From Xenorhabdus griffiniae (GTDB lineage: Bacteria; Pseudomonadota; Gammaproteobacteria; Enterobacterales; Enterobacteriaceae), in assembly GCF_015163655.1 (NCBI RefSeq), contig NZ_JADEUF010000015.1:1-48214 (forward strand): a stretch of DNA of 48,214 nt, given 5' to 3'. The notes below the pieces were generated by a model. That model searched no databases and was not told the DNA's origin. It saw only the letters and a program-made list of their open reading frames with translations. The position numbers and the translations under genes were made by a program. Position 1 is the first letter of the stretch. The number at the start of each line of letters is the position of its first letter. This document shows positions 28,723-37,334 of the stretch, piece by piece.

Positions 28723-30024
28723 ATGAATAATAAACTTGATTCATTAACATACTATACGGTGACGAAAAAATATGATCTTCGTTTTCCAATGCTGACAGAA
28801 GATTTGGATGTTGATGTCGTTATCATTGGCGGAGGTTTTTCCGGTATCAATACCGCATTAGAGTTGGCAGAAAAAGGCATCACCAATATTGCTATTTTGG
28901 AAGGCCGAACTTTGGGGTATGGCGGTACAGGCCGTAATGGTGGTCAGGTGATGACGGGCATTGGTCATGATTTGGATAAGATCAAACGTCACGTGGGTAA
29001 AAAAGGCCTGGAAACTATATTTAAAATCAGCAGCTTGGGAGCGGGAATTATTCGTGATCGAGTTGCCAAATATGATATTCAGGCTGATTTTTGCCAAGGC
29101 TATGCCTATCTTGGCTGGAATTCGCGTCATGATAAAACCCTGCATAGTTGGTTGCAGGAATTTCGTTCGGCTTTCCCCGATGAGGAAATTGAGCTTTATA
29201 CGGGAGCTGATGTTAAAAAAGTTATTGGCTCAGACCGTTATACCAGTGCCCTAAAACATATGGGGGGTGGGCATGTTCACTCACTCAACTTGCTGCTGGG
29301 AGAAGCCAAAGCTGTTTCTGAATATGGCGTCAAAATTTTCGAAAACAGTCAAGTTGTGAGCGTAGAGTATGGTCCCAGAGTCACAGTACGCACAGTAACG
29401 GGATCAGTGCGCGCCAATAAGATGCTGTGGGCATGTAATGGCTTTTTGGATGGACTCGAACCGACTATTTATAGAAAAACAATCAATACTTATGCTTTCC
29501 AATTGATGACGGAAGAACTGTCGGATGATTTGATTGAAAGGATCAGCCCAATTCGAGGAGCCTACAGTGATATTAGTCCAGTCATTGATTACTACCGTGT
29601 TACCAAAGAAAATCGCTTGCTATATGGCAGCGCGACACACTTTATTGAATATATACCTTCCGATTTAAAAGCATGGAACCGCAATCTCATGCTCAAGACT
29701 TTCCCTTATTTGAAAGACGTAGAGATAGAACTGGCATGGGGCGGGCCATTATGTTGCAGCGCTAATTTGTTTCCACAAATGGGTTCTCTGCCTAATCATA
29801 AAAATGTGTTCTATGTTCAAGGTTATTCGGGATTTGGGGTAACGCCAAGCCACATCATCTGCAAAATTCTGGCTGAGGGAATGAGTGAAGGTTCGGAGCG
29901 TTATTCGCTACTTAGTTCGATTCCACACCTCGATATTATCGGGAAAGATAAACTGAGAAATGTGTTGCTCTCTGTCGGTAAGACTTGGCATCAGGCTTCA
30001 GGTTACTGGAAAGGGCGTCGTTAG
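28723..30024 (+). CDS. FAD-dependent amine oxidoreductase, PuuB-like
   Basis: A DAO-family flavoenzyme of 433 residues from the ATG at 28723; in-frame ATGs at 28705 and 28648 are alternatives. VVIIGGGFSGINTALELAEK is the FAD-binding Rossmann motif, GYGGTGRNGGQVMTG follows as in gamma-glutamylputrescine oxidase (PuuB/OrdL), and FYVQGYSGFGVTPSH is the C-terminal FAD contact. PuuB relatives oxidise gamma-glutamylputrescine to the aldehyde. The aldehyde dehydrogenase two genes downstream would then oxidise the product. No glutamate-putrescine ligase (puuA) is in the window, so the true amine is uncertain. Confidence 0.88.
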   Translation: MNNKLDSLTYYTVTKKYDLRFPMLTEDLDVDVVIIGGGFSGINTALELAEKGITNIAILEGRTLGYGGTGRNGGQVMTGIGHDLDKIKRHVGKKGLETIFKISSLGAGIIRDRVAKYDIQADFCQGYAYLGWNSRHDKTLHSWLQEFRSAFPDEEIELYTGADVKKVIGSDRYTSALKHMGGGHVHSLNLLLGEAKAVSEYGVKIFENSQVVSVEYGPRVTVRTVTGSVRANKMLWACNGFLDGLEPTIYRKTINTYAFQLMTEELSDDLIERISPIRGAYSDISPVIDYYRVTKENRLLYGSATHFIEYIPSDLKAWNRNLMLKTFPYLKDVEIELAWGGPLCCSANLFPQMGSLPNHKNVFYVQGYSGFGVTPSHIICKILAEGMSEGSERYSLLSSIPHLDIIGKDKLRNVLLSVGKTWHQASGYWKGRR

Positions 30025-30056
30025 TTTTTCAACGGTCACAGTTAAAGGTAAAAGTT

Positions 30057-30437
30057 ATGATAAAGCCATTATTGTTAGATAAAACTCTTCCTGAATTAAT
30101 GCCAATTGGCAGTGTTACTAATCTTGGTTCTGTTGTGGTGGAGGGCGATCCGCAGGCAAGTGTCGCCATGATCCACGGGGAACCATCGGATAATCTGACA
30201 TGTGGTATTTTTGCCTGTACCAAGGGCAAATTTAAAATGATCTATCCCTTTGATGAAATGGCAACAGTGCATGAAGGTTCAGTGAAACTGACAGACGTCA
30301 AAACAGGGGTGATGGTCGAATACCATAAAGGCGATTCGTGGTTTGCGGCAAAAGGGTGCGAAGTATTGTGGGATATCACCAGTGAGCGTTTCGTCAAACA
30401 TTATATGGCTTGTATAAATGGGCAATTGTCTGATTAA
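30057..30437 (+). CDS. Small cupin-domain protein
   Basis: A 126-residue single-domain cupin from the ATG at 30057 (TAAAGGTAAAAGTT upstream). The barrel is suggested by GIFACTKGKFKMIYPFDEMA, the GSVKLTDVKTG turn and YHKGDSWFAAKGCEVLWDI. It resembles the DUF861/EutQ-like cupins often found with amine or amino-acid catabolic genes. It sits between the oxidase and the aldehyde dehydrogenase in one apparent operon. An enzymatic or sensing role is possible; the metal ligands are not the canonical set, so I do not name a reaction. Confidence 0.8.
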   Translation: MIKPLLLDKTLPELMPIGSVTNLGSVVVEGDPQASVAMIHGEPSDNLTCGIFACTKGKFKMIYPFDEMATVHEGSVKLTDVKTGVMVEYHKGDSWFAAKGCEVLWDITSERFVKHYMACINGQLSD

Positions 30438-30452
30438 ACAGGGGAAAAAGTG

Positions 30453-31946
30453 ATGAGTGACATTCATTTGCTGGAGTCCGTGACAACTTTTTTGCAGCAC
30501 TCTCATGGCCATTATATTAATGGCGTCTCTATTCCTGGTCAGGAAAATGAAACTTTCTCTATCATTAACCCAGCATCCGGTGAAACGATAGCTACGGTCA
30601 ATCAGGGTGGAGAGGACGAAGTTAATCAGGCAATGCAGGCAGCATCAGATGCTTTTCACGGCGTGTGGGCGCAGACTTCTCCTATGGAGCGGGGAAATTG
30701 CCTGAATCGGTTGGCTGATCTATTACAAAAAAATAGTGACGAGTTAGCACAGCTGGAAAGTTTATGTTCCGGTAAACCGATTCAATTATCCCGTATGCTG
30801 GATGTAGCAGCATCAGCCGATTATTTACGCTATTTTGCCGGATGGTCAACCAAAATTACGGGTGAAACACTGAATGTTTCATTGCCATCGTTTAAAGGGG
30901 AAAAATATTCTGCATTCACGCGCCGTGAGCCTATCGGCGTCGTAGTTGGCATTATTCCGTGGAATTTTTCCATCATGATTGCGATCTGGAAATTGGGGGC
31001 GGCACTGGCCTGTGGCTGTACGATTGTGCTTAAGCCCAGTGAATATACGCCCTTAACCTTACTTCGTGTGGCTGAACTGGCAAAAGAAGCGGGAATTCCA
31101 GATGGTGTGATCAATATCGTTAACGGTACAGGTGCTCGGGTTGGATCTTCTCTGGTTAATCACCCTCAATGTGCCAAAGTCACTTTTACAGGCTCCGTTC
31201 CAACAGGAATAAGCGTGGGAAAATTGGCCTTGGAGCAGGGATTGAAGCGCACAACGCTGGAACTTGGCGGTAAAAACGCGGCGGCTTTTCTGTCTGATAT
31301 GGCCGTTGAAAAGATCGTTGATGGCATACTGGAAGCGGGATATGTGTATCAAGGGCAAATTTGTGCAGCCGCGGAGCGCTTTTATATTCCATCCATTCAC
31401 ATGGATGCTGTTTTGACATTACTTACTGAACGTTTATCTGCGATGAAAATTGGCTCACCCCTTGATGAATCAACAGAAATGGGGCCTTTGGCAAACAAAA
31501 AACATTACGAAAAAATTTTGTCTATGTTTGAAACAGCGCGTCAGGAGGGCAATGAAATTGTCTACGGAGGCTATGCCTTGGAGGGGCCGGGATTTTTTGT
31601 CGCACCAACAGTGATTAAAGCCAATAGTGTTAAAGATACATTAATGAACGAAGAGACATTTGGGCCGATTGGTACTTTCCTCAGTTATGATGATGAGGAA
31701 GAGCTTATTACCATGATGAATGCGACACCATTTGGGTTGTCTGCCAGCCTCTGGACGAATGATATGAGTAAAGCGATGCGTATGACCCCATGCATTAAAG
31801 CGGGTATGCTATGGATTAATATGCATACGTTCCTTGATCCTGCGGTTCCATTTGGAGGGATTAAATCTTCAGGAGTTGGCCGTGAGTTTGGCAGTGCATT
31901 CATAGAACATTATACGGAGCTAAAATCGGTCATGATGCGTTATTAA
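30453..31946 (+). CDS. NAD(P)-dependent aldehyde dehydrogenase
   Basis: A 497-residue ALDH. Visible marks are GIIPWNFSIMIAIWKLG, the KPSEYTPL lysine, the FTGSVPTG cofactor loop, the catalytic Glu in TLELGGKNAAA, the catalytic Cys in YQGQICAAAERFY, and EETFGPIGTF. It resembles betaine-aldehyde and gamma-glutamyl-aminobutyraldehyde (PuuC) dehydrogenases. As last gene of the oxidase-cupin-ALDH series it probably oxidises the aldehyde made by the PuuB-like enzyme. The ATG at 30453 is preferred over the GTG at 30450. Confidence 0.92.
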   Translation: MSDIHLLESVTTFLQHSHGHYINGVSIPGQENETFSIINPASGETIATVNQGGEDEVNQAMQAASDAFHGVWAQTSPMERGNCLNRLADLLQKNSDELAQLESLCSGKPIQLSRMLDVAASADYLRYFAGWSTKITGETLNVSLPSFKGEKYSAFTRREPIGVVVGIIPWNFSIMIAIWKLGAALACGCTIVLKPSEYTPLTLLRVAELAKEAGIPDGVINIVNGTGARVGSSLVNHPQCAKVTFTGSVPTGISVGKLALEQGLKRTTLELGGKNAAAFLSDMAVEKIVDGILEAGYVYQGQICAAAERFYIPSIHMDAVLTLLTERLSAMKIGSPLDESTEMGPLANKKHYEKILSMFETARQEGNEIVYGGYALEGPGFFVAPTVIKANSVKDTLMNEETFGPIGTFLSYDDEEELITMMNATPFGLSASLWTNDMSKAMRMTPCIKAGMLWINMHTFLDPAVPFGGIKSSGVGREFGSAFIEHYTELKSVMMRY

Positions 31947-32019
31947 TGGAGACGTTAATAATAGCTTTTTTATTCTATGCAAAAGGTAGCGTAGTTATGA
32001 TAGTAAATTATGGTGACAA

Positions 32020-32562
32020 ATGAGGACGATCCGTCAGTTATCCCGTCAGGAAATCCCTGAAGTCTGGAATATTGATCGCACTGAATTGATCGAAAATTTA
32101 TATGTCCAGCAACGAGATCAATTAATACTTACGCCGCAATGTTTTGATATGCAAGGCTGGCCGGAAGGGGAAGCTGAAATTTATACCCCAATTCTTCTGG
32201 ATAGTTATGATCGCGGGGCATTCTTTCTAGGCGTTTTCGCAGAGAACGAAAATGACAAATTGATTGCTGTCGCCAGCGTTGATCCTCATTGGCGAGGTGA
32301 AAATAGTGACCTGCTTCAATTGTCATTTTTGCATATTAGCAAGGCATATCGTGGCTTAGGGTTGGGAAAACAGTTATTTCATTGCTGTATTGATTTTGCC
32401 AAGGAAAAAGGCGCGAAAGGGTTATATATCTCATCAATACCGTCTGAAAATGCGGTGAATTTCTATCGGCATATAGGATGTGTGCTGATTGCTCAGCCTG
32501 ATATTGAACTTTACCAACGGGAACCTGACGATATTCACCTGGTTTATACCATCGCTACTTAA
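32020..32562 (+). CDS. GNAT-family N-acetyltransferase
   Basis: A 180-residue GNAT enzyme. SFLHISKAYRGLGLGKQLFH is the acetyl-CoA binding motif A (R-G-x-G-x-G/A), followed by CIDFAKEKGAKGLYISSIPS and ENAVNFYRHIGCVL (motif B). It lies 73 bases after the aldehyde dehydrogenase on the same strand and might belong to that transcript, with an amine or a metabolite as acceptor. The acceptor cannot be read from the sequence. Confidence 0.85.
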   Translation: MRTIRQLSRQEIPEVWNIDRTELIENLYVQQRDQLILTPQCFDMQGWPEGEAEIYTPILLDSYDRGAFFLGVFAENENDKLIAVASVDPHWRGENSDLLQLSFLHISKAYRGLGLGKQLFHCCIDFAKEKGAKGLYISSIPSENAVNFYRHIGCVLIAQPDIELYQREPDDIHLVYTIAT

Positions 32563-32698
32563 TACAGTGCGGGAAATGTTCTCCCGCCTCTTTTCTCTAT
32601 CATGTTGCTTATCATCTCGGTGATTTACTTTCAACTTGTGATTAATTCGCTATCATATTTGGTATTGAGAATCATTATTGTTGTAGTGGGGGCTGACT

Positions 32699-32977
32699 AT
32701 GTTTAGCGAAAAGTGGAAGTTAAAGCCGTTTTTTTGCCAAAGCATGATGGGATTTTGGGGATTGCTGTTATCCAGTCTGGTCACATCAGCACTGGTTGTA
32801 TCCGTGCTGGAAATAGTCGGTGCAGGAATAGAACAATTTAAATTTATCATTCAAGGCGCCTTACTGCTGACACTTGTTCTGTTACTGCATCGTAATGCCC
32901 GTCATTTTCTATTGATACCTGCCGGCATTGCAGTGATATGCAGCTTGTTCGCCTGCTTGCGCTATTTGGGATATTAA
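32699..32977 (+). CDS. Small membrane protein, DUF1435-like
   Basis: A 92-residue protein with three hydrophobic segments (FWGLLLSSLVTSALVVSVL, FIIQGALLLTLVLLL, and LIPAGIAVICSLFACL) separated by a short basic stretch (HRNARHF). Size and layout recall the DUF1435 membrane proteins of enterobacteria found near this locus, but I rely on memory for that. There is no strong ribosome-binding site besides GTGGGGGC before the ATG. Function unknown. Confidence 0.65.
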   Translation: MFSEKWKLKPFFCQSMMGFWGLLLSSLVTSALVVSVLEIVGAGIEQFKFIIQGALLLTLVLLLHRNARHFLLIPAGIAVICSLFACLRYLGY

Positions 32978-33009
32978 GGAAGATCAGGGAGAGAAGAAAA
33001 ATGTAACAG

Positions 33010-33096
33010 TGGTGCGAAGGGGGGGACTTGAACCCCCACGTCCGTAAGGACACTAACACCTGAAGCTAGCGCGTCTACCAATTCCGCCACCCTCGC
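33010..33096 (-). tRNA. tRNA-Leu (CAG), copy 1
   Basis: An 87-base class II tRNA with a long variable arm, read on the minus strand. It starts GCGAGGGTGGCGGAATTGG, has the anticodon loop TTCAGGT, the T arm GGTTCAAGTCCCCC and an encoded CCA. It is followed 46 bases away by a second copy, as in the leuVPQ cluster of E. coli. Confidence 0.96.
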
Positions 33097-33142
33097 AGGT
33101 ACTGCCATTTATCTAGTTTGTTTAATCGATAGCCATCTGATT

Positions 33143-33229
33143 TGGTGCGAAGGGGGGGACTTGAACCCCCACGTCCGTAAGAACACTAACACCTGAAGCT
33201 AGCGCGTCTACCAATTCCGCCACCCTCGC
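33143..33229 (-). tRNA. tRNA-Leu (CAG), copy 2
   Basis: The same 87-base tRNA as copy 1 except for one base in the variable arm stem, where a G-C pair becomes a G-U pair. It is upstream of copy 1 in transcription order, so one precursor probably carries both. Confidence 0.96.
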
Positions 33230-33445
33230 GTTAATCAGATACTATTGCTTAAACGAATAGCATGGAGGCGCATTCTAGAGATTTTATGGCTGGCGTCAAT
33301 CATTATTTAGGGAGAAAATGTGTGATTGGTGTAAAAATCAGCATGTCAATATGTTTGGTCAGGACAGAATGACATGCCGGAAAATAGAAATTGCCTGCCT
33401 CAATTTAACGGGCAGGCAACACAGGGATTGCGTTTGCTACCTGAA

Positions 33446-34459
33446 TTATTTCTTAGTTGCTTGATATACTTTGAATTTACCTGTTTGCGCAATGACTTCA
33501 TGGCTGCCAAAGGTATTATCTAGCAGATTAGGGTAAGGTAAAAAAGCGTTTGCAACGATCCGCAATTTACCGCCGGATTTCAGATAATTAGGTGCCATGC
33601 GGATCATATCTTCAGCCGCCGTCAGGTTGGTTTTCAGGCCATCATGGAAGGGAGGATTAGAAATAATCCAGTCGAATTTTTCTTCAATGGCAGAATACAC
33701 ATTACTTGTGACGACATTGCCTTTCAGTTTATTAGCTTGCAGGGTTGCCTTACTGGATACGATGGCGGCAGCATTGACATCGCTTAGTGTCAGGGACAAA
33801 TCTGGGTTCTTTTTACCTAACACGGCTGCCAATACCCCAGCACCGCAAGCCATATCCAACAGACTGCCAGAGATAGGGGTATCGAAAGTAGAAAGCAGCA
33901 GACGACTGCCGATATCCAAATTATCCTGGCTAAATACGCCGGGCAGCGTATTAACAGCGATATCTTCCACTTGATAGCTGTTCCACCAATTGTTTTGATC
34001 AAATTGAACCTGGTTTTTCAATTGGCCGTAAAACAGGCTACAACGGCGTGCCGTATCAATTTTGTGGAAAGTAGCGATGCCTTCCATTAACTTATCAATA
34101 CTGCGTACACCACTACGGTTTTCACCCACAATAAAAATATCCGTACCGGGTGGCAGGATGGAAAACAGGTTGCGTAGTTGAAAACGCGCTTCCTGTTTGC
34201 TTTTTGGCCAATAATAAATCAGCGTATCACATCCTTTGATAAATGCGCTGTCCGCTACCAGGCCAAACCAAGCATTATCACCAAGCTGGCGGATCAGGGA
34301 TTGCCAGTGGTGATATTGGTTAGTATGCACACGCACACTTGCGGCTTCGATTTCCGTTGCCAGGTTATCCTGAAGATCACCGGCAAAAAGCAGATGATGG
34401 GAGCGAAATTGCTCATGATGGCGCAGGATAACTTCGCTGGCCGGGGTTAATACTGACAT
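33446..34459 (-). CDS. rsmC: 16S rRNA (guanine-1207-N2)-methyltransferase RsmC
   Basis: A 337-residue methyltransferase that methylates G1207 of 16S rRNA using SAM. It has the duplicated layout of the family: a degenerate N-terminal domain, then a catalytic domain with [18 protein letters not shown] (SAM loop), [11 protein letters not shown] (acidic residue) and [12 protein letters not shown] (NPPF catalytic motif). It is divergent from holD, as in E. coli. Confidence 0.96.
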   Translation of the reverse strand: MSVLTPASEVILRHHEQFRSHHLLFAGDLQDNLATEIEAASVRVHTNQYHHWQSLIRQLGDNAWFGLVADSAFIKGCDTLIYYWPKSKQEARFQLRNLFSILPPGTDIFIVGENRSGVRSIDKLMEGIATFHKIDTARRCSLFYGQLKNQVQFDQNNWWNSYQVEDIAVNTLPGVFSQDNLDIGSRLLLSTFDTPISGSLLDMACGAGVLAAVLGKKNPDLSLTLSDVNAAAIVSSKATLQANKLKGNVVTSNVYSAIEEKFDWIISNPPFHDGLKTNLTAAEDMIRMAPNYLKSGGKLRIVANAFLPYPNLLDNTFGSHEVIAQTGKFKVYQATKK

Positions 34460-34595
34460 CTATGTATAGCTCCTTATAAATCTTTATCTGAATATTAATA
34501 TCAGCGGGCAGTACTGACAGGCTGGTTGGCGCAGAGCTAAGCCCTCTGATAATATATGACCTGTTATTTTCTTATGGCAGATGGAATAAAACACG

Positions 34596-35006
34596 ATGAC
34601 AAAGCGTGACAGATTACTCTCCCGGTTGGGGATCACCCAATGGATTTTGCGTAGCCCAATGGCTTTGCAAGGTGAATTATCTGTCCTCATCCCTGATTCA
34701 ACCCGTCTATTGATCATTAGCCATGATCACATTGACTTAAGTCATTCATTGTTTGCTGATATTTTTACAGCCATGGGGATCGAAGCCTCATCGGTATATT
34801 GCATCACGACAAAAGATGTTGAGCTACTTTCGGAATCAATCCATTGCCCAAGCTGGCTGCTGGGGGTTGATATTACCTTACCAGTACAAGGGATTTCTTT
34901 GAGAAGCCCGGCATTAAATGACTTATCTCTTGATGGGAATGCAAAACGCGCTCTTTGGCAACAAATTTACCATTATGAAGAATATTTCTCTATTAACTCC
35001 CGCTGA
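34596..35006 (+). CDS. holD: DNA polymerase III psi subunit HolD
   Basis: A 136-residue psi subunit, which joins the clamp loader to chi and SSB. The N-terminal peptide TKRDRLLSRLGITQWILRSP matches the chi-binding region and LQGELSVLIP follows. The gene overlaps rimI by 32 bases, the same overlapping layout as in E. coli, so translation of rimI is coupled to it. Confidence 0.93.
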   Translation: MTKRDRLLSRLGITQWILRSPMALQGELSVLIPDSTRLLIISHDHIDLSHSLFADIFTAMGIEASSVYCITTKDVELLSESIHCPSWLLGVDITLPVQGISLRSPALNDLSLDGNAKRALWQQIYHYEEYFSINSR

Positions 35007-35427
35007 TCTTTCCACAGCATTTCAAATAGAACAGGCCAGCCATGCGTTTCCGTGGGGTGAAAAGACCTTTTACTCTAATCAAGGGGAACGTTATCTCAAC
35101 TATAAGATAACGCAGAATGACCAAATTATCGGTTTTGCGATAACACAGTGTGTGATGGACGAAGCAACACTATTTAATATCGCTATTCATCCTCAATATC
35201 AATCACGAGGCTATGGCAGGGCATTGCTGGCGTATCTCATCAACATATTACCTGAAAAACAGATTAATACATTGTGGCTTGAAGTCCGGCGTTCTAACCT
35301 AGCCGCCATTCGTTTATACGAAGAGATGGGCTTAAATGAAGTTTCCATCCGTAAGAATTATTACCCGACAGCGGCGGGTAAGGAAGATGCCATTATTATG
35401 GCATTGCCGTTGTTTGGTGGAAAATGA
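34975..35427 (+). CDS. rimI: Ribosomal protein bS18 N-acetyltransferase RimI
   Basis: A GNAT enzyme of 150 residues that acetylates the N-terminal alanine of S18. The start KNISLLTPADLSTAFQIEQA, HAFPWGEKTF, and the acetyl-CoA motif HPQYQSRGYGRALLAYLI, followed by LEVRRSNLAAIRLYEEMG, are typical of RimI. The ATG at 34975 is preferred over the open-frame start at 34918 because it matches the family N-terminus; the gene overlaps holD. Confidence 0.95.
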   Translation: MKNISLLTPADLSTAFQIEQASHAFPWGEKTFYSNQGERYLNYKITQNDQIIGFAITQCVMDEATLFNIAIHPQYQSRGYGRALLAYLINILPEKQINTLWLEVRRSNLAAIRLYEEMGLNEVSIRKNYYPTAAGKEDAIIMALPLFGGK

Positions 35428-35531
35428 TAACTATTTATTGATCGGTTGGTTGATTTTTGCTCTTTTTGTGGTCATAATTTGCTGCCAGATGTCAGAAAAT
35501 ATATGAGTTTTTCTGTCTTATGGAGGAAATG

Positions 35532-36137
35532 ATGACAACTTCAAAATCGATAAGGCAATGCATCCACAGTTATGGGGCAGGAAAGCTATTTACGAGTGAA
35601 TCTTTCCTGTCTTTTGGCTCACGTGCTGCGGTTGACAAGGCGCTTTCCCGTTTGGTCGAAAAGAGAGAAATTGAACGTGTTGCACGTGGTATCTTTATCA
35701 AGCCAAAAGTGAATCGGTTCGTTGGAAAAGTGCATCCTGATATCGCAAAAGTGGTTGAAATGATCACATGTCAAAATGGTGAAACGATCCAAATTCATGG
35801 TGCTGAGGCTGCTCGTAGGTTTAAGTTGAGTACTCAAATGCCAACGACTTTGGTTTACTATACCAGTGGTTCATCAAGGCAGGTAAGGATTGGAAATCGT
35901 AAAGTAAAACTGATCCATACTTCCAGCCAACGTAAACTTCAATATGCAGGTACGAAAATTGGTATGGCTATTTCAGCTTTATGGTATTTGGGAAAAGAAT
36001 CAGTTACGCCTGCCACTGTAGAGCAAGTCCGTAGCTTAATGAGTGAGGACGAATTTGGTTTATTAAAAACTTGCAAATTACCTGCGTGGATGTCATCAGT
36101 CATTCACTATGTTAATAGTGTTCCCCGCCATGACTGA
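35532..36137 (+). CDS. AbiEi-like antitoxin (DUF6088 type)
   Basis: A 201-residue protein from the ATG at 35532 (GGAGG six bases upstream; ATGs at 35520 and 35529 are alternatives). The N-terminal part is a winged-helix (SIRQCIHSYGAGKLFTSESF, AVDKALSRLVEKREIERVAR, then GIFIKP), as in AbiEi-type antitoxins that bind their own promoter. The rest (IHGAEAARRFKLSTQMPTTL, VYYTSGSSRQVRIG, KLIHTS) matches the family pattern. It overlaps the toxin gene by 8 bases. The pair is inserted between rimI and prfC. Confidence 0.88.
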   Translation: MTTSKSIRQCIHSYGAGKLFTSESFLSFGSRAAVDKALSRLVEKREIERVARGIFIKPKVNRFVGKVHPDIAKVVEMITCQNGETIQIHGAEAARRFKLSTQMPTTLVYYTSGSSRQVRIGNRKVKLIHTSSQRKLQYAGTKIGMAISALWYLGKESVTPATVEQVRSLMSEDEFGLLKTCKLPAWMSSVIHYVNSVPRHD

Positions 36138-37137
36138 CTCTTATTTTGCGATTATGCCTGATGAACAACAGGCGATTTTGGGATATGCAGCGGAGCAGTT
36201 AGGGCGCTCTGAAAATGTCTTAGAAAAAGATATTTGGGTTTGCTGGGTATTAAAAACATTATTCAGCCTAACAGACGCACCTCCTATGGCTTTTAAAGGG
36301 GGAACTTCGTTATCAAAAGTTTTTAATATTATCAATCGATTCTCTGAAGATATTGATATCACCCTTGATTATCGGCATTTTGCAAATGGCTTTGATCCTT
36401 TTTGGGGCGGCCATAGTAAAAATAAGTTAAGAAAGTTGAGTGAACAACTTAAGCAGCATGTGCAACAGTATGCAAATGACATTATGGTTCCTCATATTCG
36501 CTCTCAATTAAATAAACTTCCTTCTGCTGAATTACACTCAATTCGAATTGATGATTCAGGTGAAAAAATTTGGATGAGCTATCCATCTGTTACCGAGGAA
36601 ATTGATGAGTATTTAAGGAGTGAAGTTCTAATTGAATTAGGGGGACGCAATGTTATCGATCCGAATGAATTGCATGTTGTTAAACCTTATGTGTCGGATT
36701 TAATCCCCGAACTTGAGTTTCCTACCGGACAAGTCATTGTTCTGTCTCCAGAGCGTACTTTTTGGGAAAAAGCCACGTTGATTCATGTTGAGTGTCGTCG
36801 TGGTCTCAGAGAAAGTGCAGCTCGCCTTTCAAGGCATTGGTACGATTTAGTGATGTTGGCTCGGCATGAAGTCGGCTATAAGGCCATGTGTGATCGCACT
36901 CTTCTTGAAGATGTCATCAGGCATAAGTCAGTCTTTTTTAACGCAAGTTATGCCGGATATGAAGAATGTTTAGCTGGACGATTATTATTGTTGCCAAATA
37001 GCGAAGGGTTATCGGCGCTTAAAGCTGATTACCAAAACATGATTTCTGCTGAGATGATATACGGTATTGCACCTTCGTTCGGGGAACTGATAGAGGTTGT
37101 AAAACAAATTGAATACAAAATTAACGCATGGCAGTAA
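36130..37137 (+). CDS. AbiEii-like nucleotidyltransferase toxin
   Basis: A 335-residue protein with the AbiEii/type IV toxin nucleotidyltransferase core: MAFKGGTSLSKVFNIINRFS, then EDIDITLDYR (GG-T-S-L-S-K and E-D-I-D metal ligands). The later ERTFWEKATLIHVECRRG and SRHWYDLVMLA segments are also family features. Toxins of this class transfer nucleotides to RNA, such as tRNA, and block growth; AbiE systems cause abortive infection. The ATG lies inside the end of the antitoxin gene (ATGACTGA). No ligand residue appears lost, so it is probably active. Confidence 0.88.
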   Translation: MTDSYFAIMPDEQQAILGYAAEQLGRSENVLEKDIWVCWVLKTLFSLTDAPPMAFKGGTSLSKVFNIINRFSEDIDITLDYRHFANGFDPFWGGHSKNKLRKLSEQLKQHVQQYANDIMVPHIRSQLNKLPSAELHSIRIDDSGEKIWMSYPSVTEEIDEYLRSEVLIELGGRNVIDPNELHVVKPYVSDLIPELEFPTGQVIVLSPERTFWEKATLIHVECRRGLRESAARLSRHWYDLVMLARHEVGYKAMCDRTLLEDVIRHKSVFFNASYAGYEECLAGRLLLLPNSEGLSALKADYQNMISAEMIYGIAPSFGELIEVVKQIEYKINAWQ

Positions 37138-37233
37138 TTCGACTTTTACTGCGCTCGACGTTATTTGAAGTAGATTTGGATAATCGTCTACAAATCACTG
37201 ATTGTTTATAACGCCAAGTTCAGCCAAAATAAG

Positions 37234-37283
37234 CGCCAATCACGATTAACACGACGGATTTGCAAGTGGGGCGCCAATCACGA
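37234..37283. repeat. 13-bp direct repeat between the toxin gene and prfC
   Basis: GCGCCAATCACGA occurs at 37234-37246 and 37271-37283. The second copy is followed by GGCGCTTTCC, which can pair with its own GCGCC part. The 197-base gap holds no other feature that I can support. It could be a scar of the insertion that replaced yjjG. Confidence 0.45.
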
Positions 37284-37334
37284 GGCGCTTTCCAAGTGAT
37301 ATCAATCCGCCTACGGACTAGAAGATTCTAATTG

